From the NCBI GenBank assembly GCA_035934015.1, contig DASYYH010000006.1, positions 1 to 64,000 on the forward strand: a stretch of DNA of 64,000 nt, written 5' to 3'. Under the pieces are notes generated by a model. That model was not told the DNA's origin and did not search any database. It worked only from the letters and a program-made list of their open reading frames with translations. Origin of the DNA: Candidatus Acidiferrales bacterium (GTDB lineage Bacteria > Acidobacteriota > Terriglobia > Acidiferrales > UBA7541). The position numbers were made by a program, and so were the translations under genes. Shown here piece after piece: positions 1 through 8,351 of the stretch (its first letter is position 1; every line of letters starts with the position of its first letter).

Positions 1-142
1 CCGGGGGCCTCGCGAATTGCCCTGAGCGGCGATCGAAGAGCTAAACATACGGCAAATCTATAGCAGATGTTAACCGAGTTGTCAACAGTATTCTGCAGAG
101 TTAATTTGCGCGCGCGATAAGTTTCAAACTGCAGATTCCCTA

Positions 143-242
143 CCTGCCCGCCACGGCGGGCAGGCGGCAGGCAGGCTCGGAATGAGAGCGAAAAGCTAAC
201 GCGACTCGGAGAGTCGCGCGGCCCGACAAATGCGGTCGGGCC
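143..242. repeat. Cluster of three perfect hairpins (REP-like)
   Basis: Three perfect inverted repeats lie within 100 bp: 143-152 with 155-164 (10 bp arms, 2 nt apart), 201-207 with 211-217 (7 bp arms, 3 nt loop), and 220-227 with 235-242 (8 bp arms around AAATGCG). The word ACAAATGCGG occurs again at 245-254 just after the third hairpin. The cluster resembles an intergenic REP or fold-back repeat rather than a terminator, because no T-run follows. Nothing coding was recognised in 1-463. Confidence 0.6.
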
Positions 243-463
243 CTACAAATGCGGCGAAGGCGCAGGCGAGGCGCAAAGCCACTGTTGCTTAGAATGAATT
301 TTGCACCGGGAATGACTGTTACACCGGTTAGCCAAACCTGAGCATCGGACTTTCCAATTACCTAGCGTGCATTTGCAAGTCCGAGAGGCTAACCTTTTGG
401 CGGGGAGCGGTGTCTGATACAAGTGGGGACGCTGCGTTCTTAGGCATCACAGGAGGGGCATCG

Positions 464-2920
464 ATGAACACCCTCGTGCAGGACATAAAGTATGGCATTC
501 GTGTGCTCGCCAAATCGCCGGGTTTCACGGCTGTCGCGGTGCTGTCGCTGACGCTGGGAATTGGCGCGAACACGACGATCTTCACGCTGGCGAAAGCGAT
601 TTTTCTGCAAACGGTTCCGGTGAAAGATGCAGGGCGCGTGGTGGCGTTCTTTTCCGATCAGGTGAGCCGCAAGGGACCTCCGCAGGAATATCTTGGCACA
701 CCTTATCCGAATGCAGTCGATTACGTGCAGAACCTGAAGTCCTTCACCGGCACTTCGATTGCGATTTTTAACGGATTTAACCTGACGATTTCGGGAAAGC
801 AGACGCAGGTTACCGGGCAACTGGTCAGCGGGAATTTTTTTGACGTGCTCGGCGTGCAGCCAGTGATGGGCCGAGGGCTTTCGCCGGACGATGAAAGCTC
901 GCGGCGTCCGGTCGCGGTGATCAGCTACAATTTTTGGAAAACACAATTCGGCTCAGACCCGCAAATTTTGGGCAAAAGCATTCAACTGGATCAGATGGAA
1001 TATTCCGTGATTGGGGTCGCGCCGCAAAGTTTCCAGCAAATTGGAAACCTCGGCAGTCCTGAGGTGTGGGTCCCCATCTCCCTGGCGGATGATGTTTTGA
1101 CCGGACAGGCGAAGGAAATGTTTCATGATCGCAGCTTCCGCATGACCGGGATGGTGGCGCGGCTCAAGCCCGGAGTGACGTTCTCGCAGGCGCAGAATGA
1201 GGTTCATGATCTTAGTTTGCAACTGCAAAAGGAATATCCGAAGGTCAACAGCGGACGGAACGAAACCATTGTACCGATTAACGAGACGACCGTTCCGCCG
1301 CAAGTGCACAACATATTTGTGCTGGCTGGCGCGCTGATGATGGGAATTGTGGGCCTGGTGCTGCTGATTGCGTGCGCGAACGTGGCAAATTTGCTGCTGG
1401 CGCGGGCGATGCAACGGCAGCGCGAAATAGCGGTGCGGCTGGCGCTGGGCGCTTCGCGGATGCGGCTTATCCGGCAACTTCTGACAGAGAGCCTGCTTTT
1501 GGCGCTGATCGCGGGCGGATTCGGAGTTGTCTGCGCGTACTGGGCGAAGTCGGCGATTCTTTCGTTTTTGCCGCTCGGACTCGTGCGGCGCTTCGATTTC
1601 AGCCTGGATGGCCGTGTTTTCGCATACACGCTTGCTCTCGCTGTGGCCGCGACACTGATTTTTGGTCTTATGCCGGCACTGCAGGCTTCGCGCAAAGACA
1701 GCATCGCGGCCTTGAAGGACCGCACCGGCGCGCCGACGGGAAGCACGCGCTGGTACGGCTTGCGCGGTGTGCTGGTGATGATTCAGGTAGTGCTCTCGTT
1801 GATCGCGCTCGTCGGCGGCGGTCTTTTCATCCATAGCCTTCGCAACGCCGAGCAGATCGATCCGGGATTTGAAGTGAAGCACGATATCAGCATGCTGCTG
1901 GATCCGAGCGCGGCGCACTATGCGCAACCTCAGACGGAAGCGCTCTATCGAGACGTGGTGCAACGCCTCGACACCGTGCCGATGATTGCGAGTGCGAGCG
2001 TTTCGGATGCGCCGCCTCTGGGCGGGAGTCTGGAATGGACGACGTTCCCTGATGGCGTGGATCAAAACGATCCCCGCAATGGCAGGCTGACCCCAGTCGA
2101 GGCGGTCTCTCCGGGATATTTTTCCAGTCGTAGTATGACCTTGCTTGAAGGGCGCGATTTCAACGATTCCGATGATGCGAATGGCGAAATGGTCGCCATT
2201 GTGAACACGGCCGCAGCGGATACGTTCTGGCCGGGACAGGATCCGATTGGAAAACACCTTCATTTCATTACCACAACCTGGACTGTGACCGTGGTGGGCG
2301 AAGTGAATACGGTGAAGTACGCGAGTCTGGGGGAGCCGCCGACGGCGATCATTTATTGGCCGCTCAAGCAGCACTATTCGGAGGCAGCTTTTCTCTTCGT
2401 GCGCGCGAAGGGAGATCCAACGAAGGTCATTCCCACCGTGCGCAGCGCGATGGGTTCGCTTGCGCCCGGGGTTCCGCTGCTCGCCGTCCAAACCATCGAA
2501 CAGACGCTTGATCAATCGCTGACCGCGCCGCGCATGGGCGCGGAACTGCTTGGCACATTTGGCCTGCTGGCGCTGATTCTGGCGGCGATCGGAACTTACG
2601 GGGTCATGTCGTACTCCGTAACCCAGCGAACGAGTGAAATCGGGATCCGCATGGCGCTTGGTGCACAGCCTGCGAATGTTCTGCGGCTGATACTGTCGAA
2701 CGGAATGGCTATGGTCGTAGCCGGAGTTGTCATCGGGCTGGGGCTTTCGATGTTGCTGGCGAAAAGCATGCATGCGCTGCTCTATGGTATCGGGATGTTC
2801 GATCCACTCAGTTTTCTCTCCACAGCTGGGCTTTTGATTCTCGTGGCGCTCGGCGCATGCTGGATTCCAGCGAGACGAGCCATGAAAGTGGATCCCATGA
2901 TCGCGTTAAGGCATGAGTAG
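464..2920 (+). CDS. MacB/FtsX-type permease, acidobacterial duplicated orphan permease family
   Basis: A membrane protein of about 818 residues. The N terminus has the sequence YGIRVLAKSPGFTAVAV followed by a first membrane segment and GIGANTTIF, typical of MacB periplasmic-core permeases. The protein has two MacB-core plus FtsX units: one FtsX block near residues 280-430 and a second at the C terminus with SEIGIRMALGA and a final PARRAMKVDPMIALRHE. That duplicated layout and length fit the acidobacterial orphan permease (ADOP) family. No ABC ATPase gene is adjacent, so its partner and substrate are unknown. ATG 464 is chosen because AGGAGGGG (451-458) sits 5 nt upstream; an in-frame GTG at 410 has no comparable site. 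Confidence 0.9.
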   Translation: MNTLVQDIKYGIRVLAKSPGFTAVAVLSLTLGIGANTTIFTLAKAIFLQTVPVKDAGRVVAFFSDQVSRKGPPQEYLGTPYPNAVDYVQNLKSFTGTSIAIFNGFNLTISGKQTQVTGQLVSGNFFDVLGVQPVMGRGLSPDDESSRRPVAVISYNFWKTQFGSDPQILGKSIQLDQMEYSVIGVAPQSFQQIGNLGSPEVWVPISLADDVLTGQAKEMFHDRSFRMTGMVARLKPGVTFSQAQNEVHDLSLQLQKEYPKVNSGRNETIVPINETTVPPQVHNIFVLAGALMMGIVGLVLLIACANVANLLLARAMQRQREIAVRLALGASRMRLIRQLLTESLLLALIAGGFGVVCAYWAKSAILSFLPLGLVRRFDFSLDGRVFAYTLALAVAATLIFGLMPALQASRKDSIAALKDRTGAPTGSTRWYGLRGVLVMIQVVLSLIALVGGGLFIHSLRNAEQIDPGFEVKHDISMLLDPSAAHYAQPQTEALYRDVVQRLDTVPMIASASVSDAPPLGGSLEWTTFPDGVDQNDPRNGRLTPVEAVSPGYFSSRSMTLLEGRDFNDSDDANGEMVAIVNTAAADTFWPGQDPIGKHLHFITTTWTVTVVGEVNTVKYASLGEPPTAIIYWPLKQHYSEAAFLFVRAKGDPTKVIPTVRSAMGSLAPGVPLLAVQTIEQTLDQSLTAPRMGAELLGTFGLLALILAAIGTYGVMSYSVTQRTSEIGIRMALGAQPANVLRLILSNGMAMVVAGVVIGLGLSMLLAKSMHALLYGIGMFDPLSFLSTAGLLILVALGACWIPARRAMKVDPMIALRHE

Positions 2921-2965
2921 TTAGTTTCGGGCACTTCCGCCGTTTGACCTAGCCTCAAGGATTGG

Positions 2966-3017
2966 GTCGGTTTGAATTTTGATTTCTCGAGGAAGGGCGC
3001 AGAGAATTCAAACTGAC
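2966..3017. terminator. Inverted repeat between convergent genes, possible bidirectional terminator
   Basis: GTCGGTTTGAATT (2966-2978) pairs with AATTCAAACTGAC (3005-3017), giving 13 pairs with one G-U wobble around a 26-nt loop. It lies between two genes that point toward each other, which suits a shared terminator. The long loop and lack of a T-run make this tentative. Confidence 0.35.
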
Positions 3018-3052
3018 GAGTGACCCACGCTGCGCCCCAAGCGCAGAAACAT

Positions 3053-3973
3053 TCAGCGTGCTTCTAGGGTGCCGCCAGGGGAGTCCGTGTTCAACTCGAT
3101 GAAGTCCATGACGAGGTGAGTAAAGTCAGCGGGTTTCTCCAGATACATCAGATGCCCAACGCCGGGAACGACTACGAGACGAGAGTTCGGAATTCCTGCC
3201 TCGATCGCACCGGCATGCACAAGAACATCAGCGATGTCGGCCGAGCCGACGAGAATCAATGCTGGCACATGAATCTCATGGAGTCTTGGAAGAGCCGGCT
3301 TGCCGCCCAGTGGATAATCTGCATGGCTCATATCCTGCGGACTTGCGGATAGCAAGTCAAAGAGGCGCTTTCTGGCGGCATCGTGACCCGGTGCAACGAG
3401 ATACTTGTCGGCGGACCATTCGGCGATCGCGCCCTTCACATCGCCTTTGTTCAAGAGATCGAATGCGTGCTGGCCGCGATCGAGAAAAAATTGCGAGTAT
3501 GGCATTCCACTCACAACCGCCCCGACGAGCACAATTTGCTGCACCATTTCCGGGTGAGCGAGTGTGAAGTCGATTGTCAGCGAACCTCCGTGGGAACTGC
3601 CTACTATGGCGGCTCGTTTTACTTTCAAGTGATGAAGCAAAGTGGTTAGATCGTCCATTTCCCAATACCACGTTGAAGCTGCCGGACTATGGCCATACCC
3701 GCGACGGTCATAACGGATTGTATGAAAACGCTCGCAAAAAGTAGGCCAGACGTCGTCCCAAACCGCCGAATCCACCACGCCATCGTGAATAAGAACAACC
3801 GTTTGTGGAAAAGCGCTGCTACATTCCTCGTAGTATATTTTTGAACCTTCAACCTGGACAAAAGAGCCAGGCGCAGACGCATTGCCGTTTTGGGAGGTGC
3901 CTTGGGCCAGGGCGCAGAATCCCAACCCGACGAACAGGAATACAATGAGAAGAGTTTTCCCTAAAGGAATCAT
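3053..3973 (-). CDS. Secreted alpha/beta-hydrolase
   Basis: A 306-residue protein with an N-terminal signal peptide (hydrophobic core at about residues 6-22, probable cleavage after ALAQ). The alpha/beta-hydrolase core is clear: the oxyanion strand VVLIHDG (about 59-65), the nucleophile elbow GSSHG with Ser127, a likely acid Asp246 in LVGSAD, and the catalytic histidine His274 in GVGHLMYLEKP. All triad residues are present, so it should be an active esterase or hydrolase acting outside the cytoplasm. The substrate cannot be inferred. It stands alone, convergent with the permease and divergent from the flavin oxidoreductase. Confidence 0.85.
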   Translation of the reverse strand: MIPLGKTLLIVFLFVGLGFCALAQGTSQNGNASAPGSFVQVEGSKIYYEECSSAFPQTVVLIHDGVVDSAVWDDVWPTFCERFHTIRYDRRGYGHSPAASTWYWEMDDLTTLLHHLKVKRAAIVGSSHGGSLTIDFTLAHPEMVQQIVLVGAVVSGMPYSQFFLDRGQHAFDLLNKGDVKGAIAEWSADKYLVAPGHDAARKRLFDLLSASPQDMSHADYPLGGKPALPRLHEIHVPALILVGSADIADVLVHAGAIEAGIPNSRLVVVPGVGHLMYLEKPADFTHLVMDFIELNTDSPGGTLEAR

Positions 3974-4057
3974 TTAAGCCTCCGCTGACCTGTTATAACC
4001 GAGAGCATGCACAGTCTAACCTGATCGAGCCGATGCTGCCTTACTCATTCGTTTCGG

Positions 4058-4912
4058 ATGGGCGAAGTATGCGAGGGAACCAATCTAAAGTATAGCTGCG
4101 CTAGCAGGGCGAAGTTTCACATGGAGTGCGATACACTGGAATCCGAGGAGATGTTCGCGCCATCCCATCCACTGATGCCCACGCGACCGTTTATTCCACC
4201 ACGTAGTTTCCGCGCGATCCTGCGCCGCACGATTGAACTTACGCCATCCACCAAACATTTCGAATGGGAGGTGATCGAAGGCGGCGCGTTCGAATTTTAC
4301 GCGGGACAATTCATCTCACTCGAAGTCCCGCGCGACGGCGAAAAAGAAGCGCGACCTTACTCGATTGCGTCCGCGCCGCGGGGCGATTCGAAATTCGATC
4401 TTTGCCTGAATCGCGTGGAGGGCGGGTACGTCTCGAATTATCTGTGCGACGTTGCAGCGGAGACAATTGTGGATGTGAATGGCCCGCATGGATCCTTTGT
4501 CGTATCGCAGCCAATGGAGCAGGATTTGGTGTTTATCGCGACGGGCACAGGCATCGCGCCGATTCGCGGAATGCTCACGGAGGTTTTGCATTCGCGTGAG
4601 GAGTTGTCGCACGATGTGTGGCTGCTCTTCGGCGTACGGCATCAGGAGACGATTCTTTACCGGAGCGAATTCGAAGATTTGGCTGCCGCGAATCCGCGAT
4701 TTCATTTTGTTCCGACGCTGAGCCGTCCGGCGGGCGACTGGCAGGGCAAGACGGGGTACGTGCAGGAGCATTTGCGGAAGATTTTTGCCGGGCGGAAGGA
4801 TTTCAAGACGTATATCTGCGGACTGAAGGCGATGGTAGATGAAGTCCGATTTATTCTGAAAGAGGAATTCGGGCTCGACCGCAAACAGATTCGCTTCGAA
4901 AAATACGATTAG
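4058..4912 (+). CDS. FAD/NAD(P)-binding oxidoreductase, ferredoxin-NADP reductase superfamily
   Basis: A 284-residue (or shorter) cytoplasmic flavoprotein. It shows the FAD-binding RPYS motif (residues 99-102), GPHGSF (142-147), the nucleotide-binding ATGTGIAPIRGM (161-172) and YICG (252-255) near the C terminus, in the order of the ferredoxin reductase fold. There is no 2Fe-2S cluster motif, so it is a stand-alone reductase of the type that hands electrons to a separate ferredoxin or oxygenase; that partner is not in the window. The start is uncertain: in-frame ATGs at 4121, 4151 and 4175 are alternatives, and the flavin domain begins only after residue 45. Confidence 0.82.
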   Translation: MGEVCEGTNLKYSCASRAKFHMECDTLESEEMFAPSHPLMPTRPFIPPRSFRAILRRTIELTPSTKHFEWEVIEGGAFEFYAGQFISLEVPRDGEKEARPYSIASAPRGDSKFDLCLNRVEGGYVSNYLCDVAAETIVDVNGPHGSFVVSQPMEQDLVFIATGTGIAPIRGMLTEVLHSREELSHDVWLLFGVRHQETILYRSEFEDLAAANPRFHFVPTLSRPAGDWQGKTGYVQEHLRKIFAGRKDFKTYICGLKAMVDEVRFILKEEFGLDRKQIRFEKYD

Positions 4913-4964
4913 GGCGCTTGACGAATTTTTCCTGCGGATTTCCTAGGAAGCGATTCCAAAAAAA

Positions 4965-6176
4965 TCAGGAAACGAACGTGCAGCCCACGCGCGTGCCGCC
5001 GTCGGCCTTGCGCGTGTATACTTTGCGCAAATTCACGCGCAGGGGCGGCAAAATCGGAACGTGCAGCACGGCAAAGAATGGCGAAGGGATTTCTTCGGCG
5101 CCTTCCATGAGCAACGCCAGCCCGCCGGTACAGAGATCCGCAACGGTGGCATTTTTCTTTTCGTGGCCTGCAATCACGGCATAGGCGCGTGTTCCCGCGA
5201 GAGAAACACGTTCCCATTTTCGCCGCTCGCTGCTCGCTCGCGTTTCTGGATGCGTGACCAGTGGCGGTGCGGCTTGCGCTTTTGGAGGTGCGGGTGGTTG
5301 CTGTGGCACGAGAGCGGGCGGCTGCGATGGAGGCTGCGGCGCGGCGGGAGCGGGTCTTGCCACGTCGCGCGAACGCGCGTGCGTGCGCTGGGCATTTTTC
5401 AACTGATAGAGGCGCGTATCCGCGAGGCGCAGGAGAACTTCCTTGGTTTCGCCATCCTGCGGATGAACGGCAATGCCGTAGTCGATGGTCACACCGGCGT
5501 CCAATTTCAGAGGCGCAATTTCGCCTTCGAAGTGAGTGCGCAAACGATCGCAGAGCGTGGCGGCCTGCTCGGGATCGGCTTGCGGAAGCAGCAACGCGAA
5601 TTCATCGCCGCCAATGCGAAACGCGAAGTCCGAAGCGCGCAGGTTTTTTCGCAGCGTGGTGGCGGCCAGTTGCAAAACCTGATCGCCCTGCAAGTGGCCG
5701 TACAGATCGTTCACTTCTTTCAGGCGGTGAAGGTCGAGCAGAACGAGCGCGAGATGCTGGCCGTATCGCTTGGCGCGATTGAATTCCTTGTTGCAATATT
5801 CTTCGAATAACCTGCGATTGTAGAGACCGGTCAGCGCGTCCGTTGCTGCGTTTAACTGCAGTTTCTTGAACTCCTCGTACTCCATCAAAATGGGGACGCG
5901 AAGAATGCTGGTGGAGGCAAGCACATCCACCATGGCCGTCTTGAGCGAAACGCGACGACCCATGCTTTCGGAAAGTTCTCCGCGGCGCGCGAGGATTTGG
6001 CTCCAGTAATCGAGGCTCTGCGCCTGCGTGACATCGATGCTGGCAATGGATTTGAAAAATTGCTGCAGAAATTGTGCGCGGACGGATTCCTCGAGATTGT
6101 CGAGAGTTTCGACAAGCAGGTCATAGAATGAATCGTCCGCCGAGGACGGTATATTCGACTCCGCTGGCTGGGGCAT
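4965..6176 (-). CDS. GGDEF diguanylate cyclase fused to a PilZ domain
   Basis: A 403-residue soluble protein. Residues 1-105 form a helical N-terminal region of unknown type. A GGDEF domain follows (about 110-262) with the intact active site GGDEF at 189-193 and an RxxD inhibitory site (R180-ASD183) exactly five residues before it, so c-di-GMP synthesis with product feedback is expected. After a Pro/Ala/Gln-rich linker (about 270-312) comes a PilZ domain with RRKWER (318-323) and DLCTGG (347-352), which should bind c-di-GMP. The enzyme may therefore make and sense the same messenger. It is convergent with the flavin oxidoreductase, 52 bp away. Confidence 0.88.
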   Translation of the reverse strand: MPQPAESNIPSSADDSFYDLLVETLDNLEESVRAQFLQQFFKSIASIDVTQAQSLDYWSQILARRGELSESMGRRVSLKTAMVDVLASTSILRVPILMEYEEFKKLQLNAATDALTGLYNRRLFEEYCNKEFNRAKRYGQHLALVLLDLHRLKEVNDLYGHLQGDQVLQLAATTLRKNLRASDFAFRIGGDEFALLLPQADPEQAATLCDRLRTHFEGEIAPLKLDAGVTIDYGIAVHPQDGETKEVLLRLADTRLYQLKNAQRTHARSRDVARPAPAAPQPPSQPPALVPQQPPAPPKAQAAPPLVTHPETRASSERRKWERVSLAGTRAYAVIAGHEKKNATVADLCTGGLALLMEGAEEIPSPFFAVLHVPILPPLRVNLRKVYTRKADGGTRVGCTFVS

Positions 6177-6441
6177 CAGAGTTTTAATCTTGGTCTTCGG
6201 AAATGAATTTCATACTCCGAGACGAGTGGCGCTCCTGCGGGGACACTAGCAGAATAGCAATGGCGATGCCAACGCTCAAAGAATTTGTGGAGGAAGCATG
6301 TTCCGTAAGATATAGAAAAAAGGGGAGAAATCGGCGGCAGGAGTGGGCTCCGGATGTGGAGAAGATTTCAAGATGAAGAATGAGAAAGGAATTCCCACTT
6401 TTCGCACATCCTATGCATGCCTGGGGCGGACCGTAAGATAG

Positions 6442-6771
6442 TTATTCGAGAGGCTTTAGAAATTCGACAGCGGCCAATTCCATCTCACCGCTGCTCTCCA
6501 GGCGCCGGACGCGGGCCTGGATCGGTGGCGTGCCAAGCACGCCGAGTTCAGCGGAAGCTGGGAGCGGGGCCGGGATGGTCAGGGAGATGATGTCGCCATG
6601 ACGCAGCGGACGGGGACTGATTAGACGAGCGCCCAAGCTACTAATATCAAGCGTTTTGGCCAGTTCGAGGAAATTCGAACCTCCGCCATCCGTGCCACGA
6701 ATGAAGAGCGGGACCTGCAAGCGAATACGTTGAAACTTTCGCCGCTCTCCATGCCCATTGCTCGAACTCAT
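6442..6771 (-). CDS. Small PilZ-domain protein
   Basis: A single PilZ domain of about 109 residues. The c-di-GMP contact motif RRKFQR lies close to the N terminus and is followed by DISSLGA, the usual D-x-S-x-x-G element. It has no other domain, so it is probably a c-di-GMP-responsive adaptor. ATG 6771 is preferred over the in-frame GTG at 6777 because GAGGG (6782-6778) is 5 nt from the ATG. It lies downstream of no obvious partner and is divergent from the histidine kinase gene. Confidence 0.85.
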   Translation of the reverse strand: MSSSNGHGERRKFQRIRLQVPLFIRGTDGGGSNFLELAKTLDISSLGARLISPRPLRHGDIISLTIPAPLPASAELGVLGTPPIQARVRRLESSGEMELAAVEFLKPLE

Positions 6772-6956
6772 ACACACCCTCAGAATACTGAATGCCCCAG
6801 CGACTAGAACCGGGGTATTAGTACTCGTTTATGCTGCAATTTGGTGGCTATTCCGTCAGTTTTTATATTCTGTAAGGCTTTTATTTTGTGTTGGTTAAGA
6901 TGTGTCTATGCAGGACCTTCAAGATAGGGATGATCCGGCCAGATTGTGCAGAACTT

Positions 6957-6977
6957 CTTTGCATTTTAAGTGCAAAG
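6957..6977. other. Inverted repeat upstream of the histidine kinase gene
   Basis: CTTTGCA (6957-6963) is repeated as its exact complement TGCAAAG (6971-6977) around a 7-nt loop. It sits in the 347-bp divergent region between the small PilZ gene and the kinase gene, which otherwise holds only short, unconvincing reading frames. It could be an operator or a small hairpin. Its half-site order (TTGCA then TGCAA) is opposite to the palindrome described at 9829. Confidence 0.35.
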
Positions 6978-7118
6978 GAAACGCATTTACCATTGACACT
7001 CCTGTGGCCCTTTGCCAACATCATCGCGCGTGGTGGTATCTGCGAAATCAGCCTGTTTAGCCTGAAAAATGAATTGGGATTCCGAGATTCTCCGAGCAAG
7101 TAGGGCCGGGAGGCGCTC

Positions 7119-8351
7119 TTGAATCGAACTGCATCGACCGAGGCGCAGGCGACCGGCGCGACGGTGTTCGGACTGATGTCCAGCCTTCTGGATGCGGTGG
7201 ATAAACCCCTGCTTGTCACGGATCGTGCCGGGCGGATTTTGTTTGCCAATTTGCATGCGCAAGATTCGCTGAGCTGCAAGCAGGAGGAGGGAAGCAGCCA
7301 GCCAAATCTTTTTCGCGACATTCTACATGTGGATGCGAAAGGACTTTTCGGCCAATTGGAACGAGGTGAGCAGGAAGTGAATCTTCTGGTCGATGCCGCG
7401 AGCGGACGGGCGCGCGCGCGAATTCGATGGCTGCCTGAACCGGACTGGCTGGTTGTTTTCGCAGAACCGGCCCTTACCGAGGCGCCCGTCGATCAGGATC
7501 AAATGAGGCGCACGGTAAAGGATCTTCTGCAAGAAAGGGAGATCACGTACCGGAATCTGCTGGCCGCGTATCTGCGATTGCAGGAAGTCAATCGGCAGAA
7601 GACCGTTTTTCTGGGATCTGCCGCGCACGAATTGAAAACTCCACTGGCAGTGATGAAGGGTTACTATGATCTTCTGCTCTCCGAATCACTGGGACATTTG
7701 ACAGAAAAGCAGCGCGATATTCTGCAAGAATCGAAGCAAAGTTGCGACCGGCTGGTCCGTCTCGTCTCAACGTTCCTGAACTACACAGCACTGGAGAGCG
7801 GCAAACTTGTGCTGCAATTTCAGGATAACGACATCAAGGATTGCATGAATGATGTGGCGATTCGATGGAAGGAAACATTTCGCCGCGCCAATGTGCATTT
7901 CGAAGTGATCATGGACGAGAAGTTGCCGATTTTCAAATTCGATTACCCCAAAGTTCAGCAGTGCATAACCAATCTGGTGGATAATGCACTGAAGCATACT
8001 CCGGTAGGCGGAAAGGTGATTCTGCAAGCAGAAACGCATTTCTGGGAAAGGCGCGTGGTTCCCACAACGCCCTCGAAAGAGCGCAGGTCGGCAAGACGGC
8101 CGCAGCCGAACAGCGTGATGATCTCCGTAAGCGACACGGGAGTGGGCATCGCTGCCGAATATCATCAGGAGATATTCGAGGATTTTGTTCGTGTCGATCC
8201 ATCTTCTTCGGGGATGGGACTCGGATTGGCAATTACAAAGCGGCTGATACAGGCGCATCATGGGAAGATTTGGGTGGATAGCGAACCCGGGCGCGGAAGT
8301 TCATTCAAGTTCCTGCTGCCAACGAAAGTCGAGGCCTATAGCTATGCGTGA
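7119..8351 (+). CDS. Soluble PAS-type sensor histidine kinase
   Basis: A 410-residue kinase. Residues 20-115 look like a degenerate PAS sensor (LLDAVDKPLLVTDRAGRILFAN). The HisKA motif AAHELKTPLAVMKG carries the phospho-acceptor His170. The ATPase domain has N-box Asn289 (NLVDNALKH), G1 DTGVG (339-343) and G2 GMGLGL (365-370). No membrane segments are visible, so it senses a cytoplasmic cue. TTG 7119 is the likely start, with GGGAGG (7108-7113) 5 nt before it. It overlaps the next gene by 8 nt (ATGCGTGA), so kinase and regulator are coupled. By position it resembles the PrsK-type kinases of PEP-CTERM genomes, but this is inference. Confidence 0.88.
   Translation: MNRTASTEAQATGATVFGLMSSLLDAVDKPLLVTDRAGRILFANLHAQDSLSCKQEEGSSQPNLFRDILHVDAKGLFGQLERGEQEVNLLVDAASGRARARIRWLPEPDWLVVFAEPALTEAPVDQDQMRRTVKDLLQEREITYRNLLAAYLRLQEVNRQKTVFLGSAAHELKTPLAVMKGYYDLLLSESLGHLTEKQRDILQESKQSCDRLVRLVSTFLNYTALESGKLVLQFQDNDIKDCMNDVAIRWKETFRRANVHFEVIMDEKLPIFKFDYPKVQQCITNLVDNALKHTPVGGKVILQAETHFWERRVVPTTPSKERRSARRPQPNSVMISVSDTGVGIAAEYHQEIFEDFVRVDPSSSGMGLGLAITKRLIQAHHGKIWVDSEPGRGSSFKFLLPTKVEAYSYA

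Noticed and set aside
953-2773. Long open frame (606 codons) on the minus strand inside the permease gene
   Set aside because: Its translation is rich in His, Arg and Gln with no domain, as expected for the antisense of a GC-rich gene; the plus-strand frame has clear motifs.
6888-7103. 71-codon frame upstream of the histidine kinase
   Set aside because: No ribosome site and low-complexity composition; it also spans the inverted repeat at 6957-6977.
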